Of a stretch of DNA of 64,000 nt, positions 55,617 to 62,716 are shown one piece after another. Under the pieces are notes generated by a model. That model searched no databases. It was not told the origin of the DNA and saw nothing but the letters and a program-made list of their open reading frames with translations. The stretch lies in NCBI GenBank assembly GCA_965218765.1, contig CBDCLU010000006.1, forward strand, positions 423,295-487,294, given 5' to 3'. The position numbers and the translations under genes are program-made. How positions within the stretch are numbered: position 1 is the first letter of the stretch; every line of letters starts with the position of its first letter. This stretch comes from JBBPYC01 sp965218765. GTDB taxonomy: Bacteria; Pseudomonadota; Gammaproteobacteria; Burkholderiales; Burkholderiaceae_C.

Positions 55617-55671
55617 TTGATAGATAGACAGTACGTACGTCTATTATAGACAGATGTTCTTCCTTATGCAA
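55617..55671. promoter_or_regulatory. divergent promoter region with inverted-repeat operator for the MarR regulator
   Basis: For the NTF2-Rid unit (-), TTGCAT (55666-55671) and a perfect TATAAT (55643-55648) are 17 bases apart. The -10 sits inside the perfect inverted repeat GTCTATTATAGAC (55639-55651); TAGAC occurs again at 55625-55629, giving a second repeat ATAGAC-N9-GTCTAT (55624-55644) around the palindrome GTACGTAC. For marR (+), TTGATA (55617-55622) can serve as -35. A regulator bound here would block both directions. Confidence 0.65.
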
Positions 55672-55682
55672 GAATTTTGTTC

Positions 55683-56141
55683 ATGATGCAAGAACCTCTC
55701 ACCGACTCGCACGCAACATTGGGCGCGCTGCTGCGTCGGCCCTACGAGACCATGTCGGATTGGCTGTACGCCGAGCTCGCCGCAAGCGGATTCGACGACA
55801 TTCGCCCGGCGTTCAGCGCCGTGCTTCGCAACCTGTCGCAGGACGGCGGGCGGGTCAGTGAGCTCGCCACCAAAGCCGGCATAACCAAGCAGAGCATGGG
55901 CTATCTCGTCGACCAGATGGCAGCGTGCGGCCTGGTGGAACTCGCCCCCGATCCGCACGACGGCCGTGCCAAGGTCGTCCGGCTGACCGATCGCGGCACG
56001 GCAGCGGTGCTCGCGGGCGTCGAGCTGTCCGGGCGCTATGAAGCTTTTTTGAGCGAGCTGATCGGCAGGCGGGACATGAATCAGCTGCGCGCTTTGCTGG
56101 CGAAGCTTCACAAGGCCCTGAGTGAACGGCAGTCTCCGTAG
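55683..56141 (+). CDS. MarR-family transcriptional regulator
   Basis: The 152-residue winged-helix protein has the MarR layout: an N-terminal dimerisation helix, then LRNLSQDGGRVSELATKAGITKQSMGYLVDQM (recognition helix KQSMGYLVDQM), and the wing GLVELAPDPHDGRAKVVRLTDRG. The start is ATG 55683 or 55686. It is divergent from the NTF2-like/Rid pair with 77 bases between starts and an inverted-repeat operator, so auto-regulation and control of that pair are likely. The ligand is unknown. Confidence 0.88.
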   Translation: MMQEPLTDSHATLGALLRRPYETMSDWLYAELAASGFDDIRPAFSAVLRNLSQDGGRVSELATKAGITKQSMGYLVDQMAACGLVELAPDPHDGRAKVVRLTDRGTAAVLAGVELSGRYEAFLSELIGRRDMNQLRALLAKLHKALSERQSP

Positions 56142-56377
56142 CAGCGAACGGCCCCGGCATGCGATCGCTTCACGCCCTGCTCCTGGAGCGAGGCGGGCCG
56201 AACTTTTTGGCTTCCTACCGAAAGGTGGCTTCTAGGCAAGTCATTCCGAAATCTGAACGGCCGGTTTGGTTGGAAAGCAGCCGTTTCAAACCCCCTGCTT
56301 TTGATGCACGCCAGTACGTTAATCTTTGCCCCTGCAGCCCCCACCGCATGCTCTCGCCCACTACATAAGGAGCCCCG

Positions 56378-57610
56378 ATGTTCGCCGATCCTTCCGACAA
56401 GACCCGCGACCTGTTGCAGCGCCTGCGGCAGTTCTTCGACCAGCACATCTATCCGAACGAAGCGCGCTACTACACCGAAATGGACGCGTTCCGGCGTCAG
56501 GGCAACGCCTGGCAGGTGTCGCCGTTGATCGAGGAACTCAAGCCGCTGGCGCGTGCCGCCGGTCTGTGGAACATGTTCCTGCCGCACGAGCACCGCGGCG
56601 TGCCGGGCATCTCGAACCTCGACTACGCGCCGCTGTGCGAGGTGATGGGGCGCGTATCCTGGTCGGGCGAGGTGTTCAACTGCTCGGCGCCGGACACCGG
56701 CAACATGGAGACCATCGAGCGCTACGGCACCGAAGCGCAAAAGGACACATGGCTCGAACCGCTGCTGGCCGGCAAGATTCGGTCGGCCTTCTTGATGACC
56801 GAGCCGGCCGTGGCTTCGTCCGACGCGACCAACATCCAGTGCACGATCGAACGCGACGGCGACGACTACGTGATCAACGGCCGCAAGTGGTATTCGTCCG
56901 GCGCCGGCAGCCCGCACTGCGCGATCCTGATCGTGATGGGCAAGACCGATCCGCAGGCGCCGCGCCACGCGCAGCAGTCAATGGTGCTGGTGCCGCGCGA
57001 CACGCCGGGCGTCACCGTGCTGCGGCATCTGGCCGTGTTCGGCTACGACGACGCGCCGCACGGCCACATGGAGGTGCTGCTCGAAAACGTGCGCGTGCCG
57101 GTCGGCAACATCCTGCTCGGCGAAGGGCGCGGCTTCGAGATCGCGCAGGGGCGCCTCGGCCCGGGCCGCATCCACCACTGCATGCGTTCGATCGGTGCCG
57201 CCGAGCGCGCGCTGGAGATGATGTGCGACCGGCTGCGCGAGCGCGTCGCGTTCGGGCGCCCGCTGGCCGAACAATCGGTCTGGCACGAGCGCATCGCCGA
57301 GTCGCGCTGTCTGATCGACCAGGCGCGCCTGCTCACGCTGAACGCCGCGCACAAGATGGACACGGTCGGCAACAAGGATGCGCGTGCCGAGATCGCGATG
57401 ATCAAGGTCGTGGCCCCCAACATGTCGTGCAAGGTCGTCGACTGGGCGATCCAGGCGCACGGCGCGGCTGGCGTCAGCCAGGATTTCTGGCTGGCCGAGG
57501 CCTACGCGCACCAGCGCACAGTGCGCATCGTCGACGGGCCCGATGAGGTGCATCGCAACGCGATCGCGAAGCTGGAATTGGCGAAGCGGGCCACGTCCGC
57601 CCGCAAATAG
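56378..57610 (+). CDS. acyl-CoA dehydrogenase family protein (ACAD10/11-like)
   Basis: FAD enzyme introducing a 2,3-double bond into an acyl-CoA. N-terminal helical domain, FAD and substrate loops SAFLMTEPAVASSDATNIQ and GRKWYSSGAG, and the C-terminal domain with GRPLAEQSVWHERIAE. The base position reads RIVDGPDEVHRNAIAKLEL: Asp in VDGPDEVH, as in the ACAD10/11 group, instead of the Glu of classical members (YEG). A clear AAGGAG precedes ATG 56378. Length 410. It stands alone and converges with a Bug gene. Confidence 0.92.
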   Translation: MFADPSDKTRDLLQRLRQFFDQHIYPNEARYYTEMDAFRRQGNAWQVSPLIEELKPLARAAGLWNMFLPHEHRGVPGISNLDYAPLCEVMGRVSWSGEVFNCSAPDTGNMETIERYGTEAQKDTWLEPLLAGKIRSAFLMTEPAVASSDATNIQCTIERDGDDYVINGRKWYSSGAGSPHCAILIVMGKTDPQAPRHAQQSMVLVPRDTPGVTVLRHLAVFGYDDAPHGHMEVLLENVRVPVGNILLGEGRGFEIAQGRLGPGRIHHCMRSIGAAERALEMMCDRLRERVAFGRPLAEQSVWHERIAESRCLIDQARLLTLNAAHKMDTVGNKDARAEIAMIKVVAPNMSCKVVDWAIQAHGAAGVSQDFWLAEAYAHQRTVRIVDGPDEVHRNAIAKLELAKRATSARK

Positions 57611-57636
57611 CCCGGTGCCTTCCGGCACGCACCGGG
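57611..57636. terminator. hairpin between convergent acyl-CoA dehydrogenase and Bug genes
   Basis: A perfect 8-bp inverted repeat, CCCGGTGC (57611-57618) and GCACCGGG (57629-57636), with a 10-base loop, begins right after the acyl-CoA dehydrogenase stop. The space between the two convergent genes is only 44 bases, so a bidirectional terminator is expected here. No T-run follows on either strand. Confidence 0.55.
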
Positions 57637-57654
57637 TGCGGCGCCGGAAAGCGC

Positions 57655-58629
57655 CTACTCGAGCTTGGCGCCGACCGATTTGGCCAGCGCGCCCCAGCGT
57701 TCCGACTCCGAGGCGATGAACGTGCCGAACGCTTCCGGCTTGCTGCCGACGACCTCCACGCCCTGTTGCTCGAACTGCTGGCTGAGGTCGGGCGAACGCA
57801 GCGCCGCGCCGACCGCGTTGTACATCTTGTCGATGATCTCGGGCTGTGTCTTGGCCGGCGCCAGCATGCCGTACCAGTTGTAGACCTCGACCTTCGGCAG
57901 CCCCAGCTCGCCCACGGTCGGCACGTCCTTGAGCACGGGAATACGTTTGTCGTTGGTCACGGCGAGCGCGCGCAGTTTGCCAGCCTGGATGAACGGCAGC
58001 ACCACCGGGATGTCGGCCATCATCATGTCGACCTGGCCGCCCATGATGTCGGTCAGTGCCGGGGCCGCGCCGCGGTACGGGATGTGGGTGATGTTGAGCT
58101 TGGCTTCACGCTTGAGCAATTCGGCCTGCAGGTGCGGCGTGGTGCCGCTGCCGGCCGAGGCGTAGTTGACCTGGCTCGTCGGGCTTGCGGCGGCGGCCTT
58201 GAGGTCGGCAAACGTCTTGTATTTCGAGTTCGCCGCGACCACCAGCACCGCGGGCACCTTCAGCGCCTGCGTCACCGCCACCAGGTCCTTTTGCGGGTCG
58301 TACGGCATCGACGCCGCGAGGTGCGGCACGATCGCCAATGCGCCGGCCGAGGAAAACAGCAACGTGTAGCCGTCGGCAGGCGCTTTCGCGACCGTGTCGG
58401 CGCCGAGCAGACCACCGGCGCCGCTCTTGTTGTCGATGATGACCGACTGACCGAGCGACGTGCCGAGCTTGGCGCCCAGCGCGCGCGCCGTCTGATCAAC
58501 CGGGCCGCCGGCCGGAAACGGCACCACCACGCGGATCGGTTTGGTCGGGTAGGCCTGCGCCCAGCCCGACAGCGCCGTCGATGCGAGCATCAGCGCGGCG
58601 GCTGATTTGAGGAAAAGAAGTCGGTTCAT
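57655..58629 (-). CDS. Bug-family periplasmic solute-binding protein (2 of 3)
   Basis: Signal peptide MNRLLFLKSAAALMLASTAL with cleavage near GWAQA, then the Bug blocks IRVVVPFPAGGPVDQTAR, GQSVIIDNKSGAGGLLGADTVAKA, VNYASAGSGTTPHLQAE and THIPYRGAAPALTDIMGG. The length of 324 is typical. It is transcribed away from the CoA-transferase gene and is probably driven by the promoter with palindrome copy B. It lacks adjacent TctA/TctB genes. The ligand cannot be read from the sequence. Confidence 0.93.
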   Translation of the reverse strand: MNRLLFLKSAAALMLASTALSGWAQAYPTKPIRVVVPFPAGGPVDQTARALGAKLGTSLGQSVIIDNKSGAGGLLGADTVAKAPADGYTLLFSSAGALAIVPHLAASMPYDPQKDLVAVTQALKVPAVLVVAANSKYKTFADLKAAAASPTSQVNYASAGSGTTPHLQAELLKREAKLNITHIPYRGAAPALTDIMGGQVDMMMADIPVVLPFIQAGKLRALAVTNDKRIPVLKDVPTVGELGLPKVEVYNWYGMLAPAKTQPEIIDKMYNAVGAALRSPDLSQQFEQQGVEVVGSKPEAFGTFIASESERWGALAKSVGAKLE

Positions 58630-58659
58630 GTCTCATGTCTCCAGGTTGGTCATGAATCG

Positions 58660-58715
58660 ACTGTAGGCAGCCGCGCCGCGGCTGCCACCGGGGCGGGACG
58701 CATAGCTGCTATGCG
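58660..58715 (-). promoter_or_regulatory. 17-bp palindrome (copy B) with a spaced -10 element
   Basis: The perfect palindrome of 7-bp arms, CGCATAGCTGCTATGCG on the plus strand, lies at 58699-58715 in the 206-base space between the Bug gene (-) and the CoA-transferase gene (+). Read toward the Bug gene, CTACAGT (58666-58660) begins 49 bases after the first base of the box, exactly as CTAGACT and CTAGATT do in copies A and C. A palindrome could also serve the CoA-transferase promoter, but no -10 at the same spacing is seen on that side. Confidence 0.62.
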
Positions 58716-58835
58716 CTATCGGCGGTACGGCGGGCAGCCTCGTTATGCGCGGCACCGCATCACAGGGTTGCGCGTCGGCAGCTAGCGCCGGACGCGTTCG
58801 CATCCCAGAATCGCCCCAACCCAAGGAGACCTCGA

Positions 58836-60065
58836 ATGACCGATTCCACCGGCCCGCTTTCGCACGTGCGGGTGCTCGACCTGAGCCGCATACTCGCGGC
58901 GCCGTGGGCGGGCCAGATGCTGGCCGACCTGGGCGCCGAAGTCGTCAAGGTGGAGCGGCCCGGCGCGGGCGACGACACGCGCGCGTGGGGCCCGCCATTC
59001 CTGAAGGACGCGCAGGGCCGCGACACCCAGGAAGCAGGCTACTACCTCGCGGTCAACCGCGGCAAGCGTTCGATCACCGTGAGTCTGGAAAAGCCCGAAG
59101 GCCAGCGCATCGTCAGGGAGCTGGCGGCGCGCGCCGACATCGTGCTGGAGAACTACAAGGCCGGCACGCTCAAGCGCTACGGCCTCGACGCCGAGTCGCT
59201 GCGCAAGATCAATCCGCGGCTGATCTATTGCTCGGTCACCGGCTTCGGCCAGACCGGTCCCCGGCGCGACCAGCCGGCCTACGACTTCCTGATCCAGGCG
59301 ATGGGCGGACTCATGAGCGTGACCGGCGAACGCGACGACCGCCCCGGTGGCGGACCGCAGAAAGTCGGCGTGCCGATCGTCGATCTGATGACCGGCATGT
59401 ACACGGCGGTGGCGGTGCTGGCCGCGCTGGCGCGCCGCAACGAGACCGGCGTCGGCGACAACATCGACATCGCGATGCTCGACGTGCAGGTCGCCACGCT
59501 GTCGAACCAGGCGATGAACTACCTGGTGTCGGGCAAAGTGCCCAAGCGCAACGGCAACGCGCACCCCAACATCCAGCCGCAGGACGTGTACGCCTGCGCC
59601 GACGGCGACGTGATCCTGGTGGTCGGCAACGATGGCCAGTTCGCGAAGCTGTGCGAGGTGTTCGGCCAGCCGGGCTGGACCGCGGACCCGCGCTTTGCCA
59701 GCAACGCGCAGCGCGTGCGCAACATCGGCGAGCTGTCGGCGCTGTTGCGCGAGCGGTTCGCGACCTGGCAGCGCGAGCCGTTGATCGCGGCGCTCGACAA
59801 GGCAGGTGTGCCGTGCGGGGCGATCAACTCGGTGCAGGAAGTGTTCGACGACCCCCAGGTCAAGGCGCGCGAGATGCTGCGCCATGTGCCGCATCCGAGC
59901 GGCGTCGATGCGCCGCAGCTGGCCAGCCCGATGCGGTTCGCCGAGGCGCCGCTCGAAACGCGAAGCGCGCCGCCCCTGCTCGGGCAGCACAGCGAAGCCA
60001 TCCTGGCCGAACTCGGCTACGACGCGGCCGGCATCGAAGCCTTGCGCAAGGCCGGGGCGATCTGA
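58836..60065 (+). CDS. CaiB/BaiF-family CoA-transferase
   Basis: Class III CoA-transferase moving CoA between acids. The 409-residue product starts with VRVLDLSRILAAPWAGQMLADLGAEVVKVE, has NRGKRSITVSLEKPEG and DIVLENYKAGTLKRYGLD, and the catalytic Asp in VPIVDLMTGMYTAVAVLAAL, followed by the DVYACADGD segment. A strong AAGGAG precedes ATG 58836. It overlaps the GST-like gene at TGATG. It probably activates the acid taken up through a nearby Bug system; the acid is unknown. Confidence 0.93.
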   Translation: MTDSTGPLSHVRVLDLSRILAAPWAGQMLADLGAEVVKVERPGAGDDTRAWGPPFLKDAQGRDTQEAGYYLAVNRGKRSITVSLEKPEGQRIVRELAARADIVLENYKAGTLKRYGLDAESLRKINPRLIYCSVTGFGQTGPRRDQPAYDFLIQAMGGLMSVTGERDDRPGGGPQKVGVPIVDLMTGMYTAVAVLAALARRNETGVGDNIDIAMLDVQVATLSNQAMNYLVSGKVPKRNGNAHPNIQPQDVYACADGDVILVVGNDGQFAKLCEVFGQPGWTADPRFASNAQRVRNIGELSALLRERFATWQREPLIAALDKAGVPCGAINSVQEVFDDPQVKAREMLRHVPHPSGVDAPQLASPMRFAEAPLETRSAPPLLGQHSEAILAELGYDAAGIEALRKAGAI

Positions 60066-60682
60066 TGGCCGCGAACTGGAAGCTGCACTGGTCGCCCAAG
60101 TCGCCCTACGTGCGCAAGGTGATGATCTGCGCGCATGAGCTTGGGCTGGTCACCCGGCTAGAACGCGTGCGTTCCGTCGCCGCGATGCTCAAGCCCAACG
60201 CCGCGCTGATGGCCGACAACCCGCTGTCGAAGATTCCGACGCTGGTGCTCGAGGACGGTTCGACCCTGTTCGATTCGGTCGTGATCTGCGAATACCTCAA
60301 CGACCAGGCAGGCGGCACGCTGTTTCCCACGGACAGCCGTGCGCGATGGCCAGCGCTGCGCTGGCACGCGTTCGGCGACGGTCTGCTCGACGCGCTGATC
60401 CTGTGGCGCAACGAGCGCGAGCGCGAACAGCCGCTGCAGGCCTTGCTCGACGCGTTCGAGATCAAGACGAATGCGTCGCTGAAGCTGCTGGAGCAGGAGG
60501 TCGGGCCGCTAGCGAGCGCGCCTTTTTCGATCGGCCACGTCGCGCTTGGTTGCGCGCTCGGTTATCTGGACTATCGCTTCGATGCTTTGGGCTGGCGCGA
60601 ACAGGCGCCGAAGCTGGCGGGTTGGTACGCGTTGGTCTGTGGCCGGCCGTCGTTTCAGGCGACCGAACCGGCCGACGGCTGA
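60065..60682 (+). CDS. glutathione S-transferase family protein
   Basis: The 205-residue product has a thioredoxin-like N-terminal domain beginning LHWSPKSPYVRKVMICAHELGL, where the Ser of SPKSPYVRK is the likely glutathione-activating residue, and the glutathione-binding cis-Pro and Glu/Ser region NPLSKIPTLVLEDGSTLFDSVVICEYL. The C-terminal all-helical domain (about 90-205) includes FSIGHVALGCALGYLDYRF. The start overlaps the CoA-transferase stop by one base (TGATG), so they share a transcript. Substrate unknown. Confidence 0.88.
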   Translation: MAANWKLHWSPKSPYVRKVMICAHELGLVTRLERVRSVAAMLKPNAALMADNPLSKIPTLVLEDGSTLFDSVVICEYLNDQAGGTLFPTDSRARWPALRWHAFGDGLLDALILWRNEREREQPLQALLDAFEIKTNASLKLLEQEVGPLASAPFSIGHVALGCALGYLDYRFDALGWREQAPKLAGWYALVCGRPSFQATEPADG

Positions 60683-60779
60683 ATGGCGGCGATATCGCGA
60701 AGACGGCCGCTGCGCTTGCCGAGCCGAAGGCGCATCGGCTTTTTGAGTGCTGCCGAATCGATGCACGAGGACTCCTGAT

Positions 60780-61460
60780 ATGGAAGCACCGCAGTTCACC
60801 TGCATCGAAGGCGGCGCGCTGGACACGGCGACCGCCTACCGGCTGCTCGTCGGCTGCGTGGCGCCGCGGCCGGTGGCGTGGATCACCTCGGTCGATGAGC
60901 AGGGGAGGGTCAATGCGGCGCCGTTCAGCTCCTACAACTACGTGGCGACCAGCCCGCCGATGCTGGCGATCAACATCGCCGCGCGCGCCGGCAGCGGCGG
61001 CACCAAGGACACGGCGCGCAACATCGCGCGCAGCCGCGAGTTCGTCGTGAACGTCGCGACCGAGCACAACATGGAACTCATGCACCGCAGCGCCCAGGAG
61101 TTCGCACCTGAGCAAAGCGAGGTCGAGGCGCTCGGCATTCCGCTGTTGCCGAGCCGCCATGTGCAGCCGCCGCGCATCGCGATCTCGCCGGTCCAGATGG
61201 AATGCCGGCTCGACCAGATCGTCGTGCTGGGGCGTGGCGTCAACACGCTCTACATCGGCGAGGTCGTCGCCTTTCATGTGTCGGACGAGATCTACGACGG
61301 CACGCGCGTGGACACGGTGCGCATGCGTCCGATCGCGCGGCTCGGCGGTCCTTTCTATGCGGGCCTGGGCGAAATCTTTCACCGCCCGATGCTGCAGAAA
61401 CCGCCTGGCGGCGAAGGCTGGGCGCCCCCGGCCGATGCCCGCAACCGCACCGGCCCCTGA
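60780..61460 (+). CDS. flavin reductase-like FMN-binding protein
   Basis: The 226-residue product has the split-barrel flavin reductase domain: PRPVAWITSVDEQGRVNAAPFSSYNYVAT and MLAINIAAR with the FMN-binding region, then KDTARNIARSREFVVNVAT and GRGVNTLYIGEVVAFHV. Such proteins supply reduced flavin to a monooxygenase or bind flavin themselves; no monooxygenase is in the window. ATG 60780 is the start because it directly precedes conserved sequence, with a weak GGA upstream. It lies 97 bases after the GST gene and 41 before the next Bug gene. Confidence 0.87.
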   Translation: MEAPQFTCIEGGALDTATAYRLLVGCVAPRPVAWITSVDEQGRVNAAPFSSYNYVATSPPMLAINIAARAGSGGTKDTARNIARSREFVVNVATEHNMELMHRSAQEFAPEQSEVEALGIPLLPSRHVQPPRIAISPVQMECRLDQIVVLGRGVNTLYIGEVVAFHVSDEIYDGTRVDTVRMRPIARLGGPFYAGLGEIFHRPMLQKPPGGEGWAPPADARNRTGP

Positions 61461-61501
61461 TCGTCGGCTTCGACCAACCTCCTTCCCCGATCCAGACCCC
61501 C

Positions 61502-62494
61502 ATGACTTCCTTCGTTCGATCCGCCCTGCTGCGCATCCTCGTTCTTTGCGCCGCTGCATTCGACTTCGCGGGGGTCGCGCAGGCCCAGGCTCCTGCCTAT
61601 CCCTCCCGCCCCATCACGCTGATCAACCCCTACGCGGCCGGAGGCCCGGCCGACACTTTGGCGCGCGGCTTGGCGCACCAGCTCGAAGCGCGGCTGAAGC
61701 AGCCCATCGTCGTCGATAGCAAAGCCGGCGGTGCCGCCACTATCGGCACCGGCTACGTCGCGCGCGCCAAGCCGGATGGCTACACGCTCCTGATCGGCAC
61801 CTCGGCCGGCCACGTCGTGACACCGCTGATGCAGCGCATCGGCTACGACGGCATCGAGGACTTCGCCTTCATCGCGCTGGTGGCCAACCAGCCCAACGTG
61901 CTGGTGGTGAATCCGGCCGTCGGCGTCACGGACCTGCAAGGCCTGATCGCGCTGGCCAAAAAGGAGCCGGGCAAGCTGAACTACGCATCGGCCGGCACCG
62001 GCGGCGCCACGCATCTCGGCGCGGAAGCGTTCCTGCAGCGCGCGCGGATCCGCATCACCCATGTGCCCTACGGCGGCGCGGCGCCGGCGTTGAAGGATTT
62101 GCTGGGCGGGCAGGTCGAGCTGGGCATGCTCAATCTGGCCGCGACGCGGCCTTTCATCGAACAAGGCAAATTGGTGCCGTTGGCCTATGGGGGCGCGCGC
62201 CGGTCCCCGCTGCTGCCGCAGGTTCCGACGATGGCCGAAGCGGGCATCGCGGGTGCGGAGTCATCGACTTGGTACACGCTCTCGGCGCCGAAGGGCACAC
62301 CGGCTGCGGTCGTCGAGGTGCTGCGCGACGCGATGGCGGAGGTGAACGCCGATCCGGCGTATCAGCAGCTGCTCGCTTCCCTCGGAGCCGAGGCGATGGC
62401 GCTTTCGCCTGCCGAGACGAAAGCGTTCGTGCAGCGCGACAAGGAGGCGATGAAAACCTTGCTGGATTCGCTCGGGCTGCTCGAAGCTAGGTAG
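61502..62494 (+). CDS. Bug-family periplasmic solute-binding protein (3 of 3)
   Basis: Signal peptide (MTSFVRSALLRILVLCAAAF, cleavage near AQAQAPA), then ITLINPYAAGGPADTLARGL, KQPIVVDSKAGGAATIGTGYVARA, LNYASAGTGGATHLGAEAF and THVPYGGAAPALKDLLGG. Copies 1 and 2 have VVPFPAGG where this one has LINPYAAGG, and N/K is S/K in the next block (VVDSKAGG), so ligand contacts may differ. The 330-residue length is typical. Last gene of the unit from 58836. Confidence 0.93.
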   Translation: MTSFVRSALLRILVLCAAAFDFAGVAQAQAPAYPSRPITLINPYAAGGPADTLARGLAHQLEARLKQPIVVDSKAGGAATIGTGYVARAKPDGYTLLIGTSAGHVVTPLMQRIGYDGIEDFAFIALVANQPNVLVVNPAVGVTDLQGLIALAKKEPGKLNYASAGTGGATHLGAEAFLQRARIRITHVPYGGAAPALKDLLGGQVELGMLNLAATRPFIEQGKLVPLAYGGARRSPLLPQVPTMAEAGIAGAESSTWYTLSAPKGTPAAVVEVLRDAMAEVNADPAYQQLLASLGAEAMALSPAETKAFVQRDKEAMKTLLDSLGLLEAR

Positions 62495-62624
62495 AAGGAG
62501 GAACCCCAGGCGCCGATGCCCCATGCCCGTGTGCCGTGCGTTGGGGAGATCCGCACCCAACCCGCAGGCAGCCACACGCGCCATCTCGGCAGGGATAAGG
62601 CTCCTTGCGCATGTTGCCGCCACC

Positions 62625-62680
62625 CGCATAGCAGCTTTGACCCGGCGTCCCTAGGCGCCGGTGGCGCACCTCTCTAGATT
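62625..62680 (+). promoter_or_regulatory. 17-bp palindrome (copy C, degenerate right arm) with a spaced -10 element
   Basis: CGCATAGCAGCTTTGAC at 62625-62641 keeps the left arm and the CAG centre of copies A and B; the right arm matches 4 of 7 bases. CTAGATT at 62674-62680 (TAGATT as -10) begins 49 bases after the first base, identical to copies A and B. It lies 37 bases upstream of the ATG of the tannase-like gene at 62717. Confidence 0.55.
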
Positions 62681-62716
62681 CCGGTTTCCCGATCCGATGC
62701 ACAAACAGGAGCCAAC

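Noticed and set aside
58700..58790. A matching -10 for the CoA-transferase gene on the other side of palindrome copy B
   Set aside because: No TANANT hexamer lies at the conserved spacing on the plus strand.
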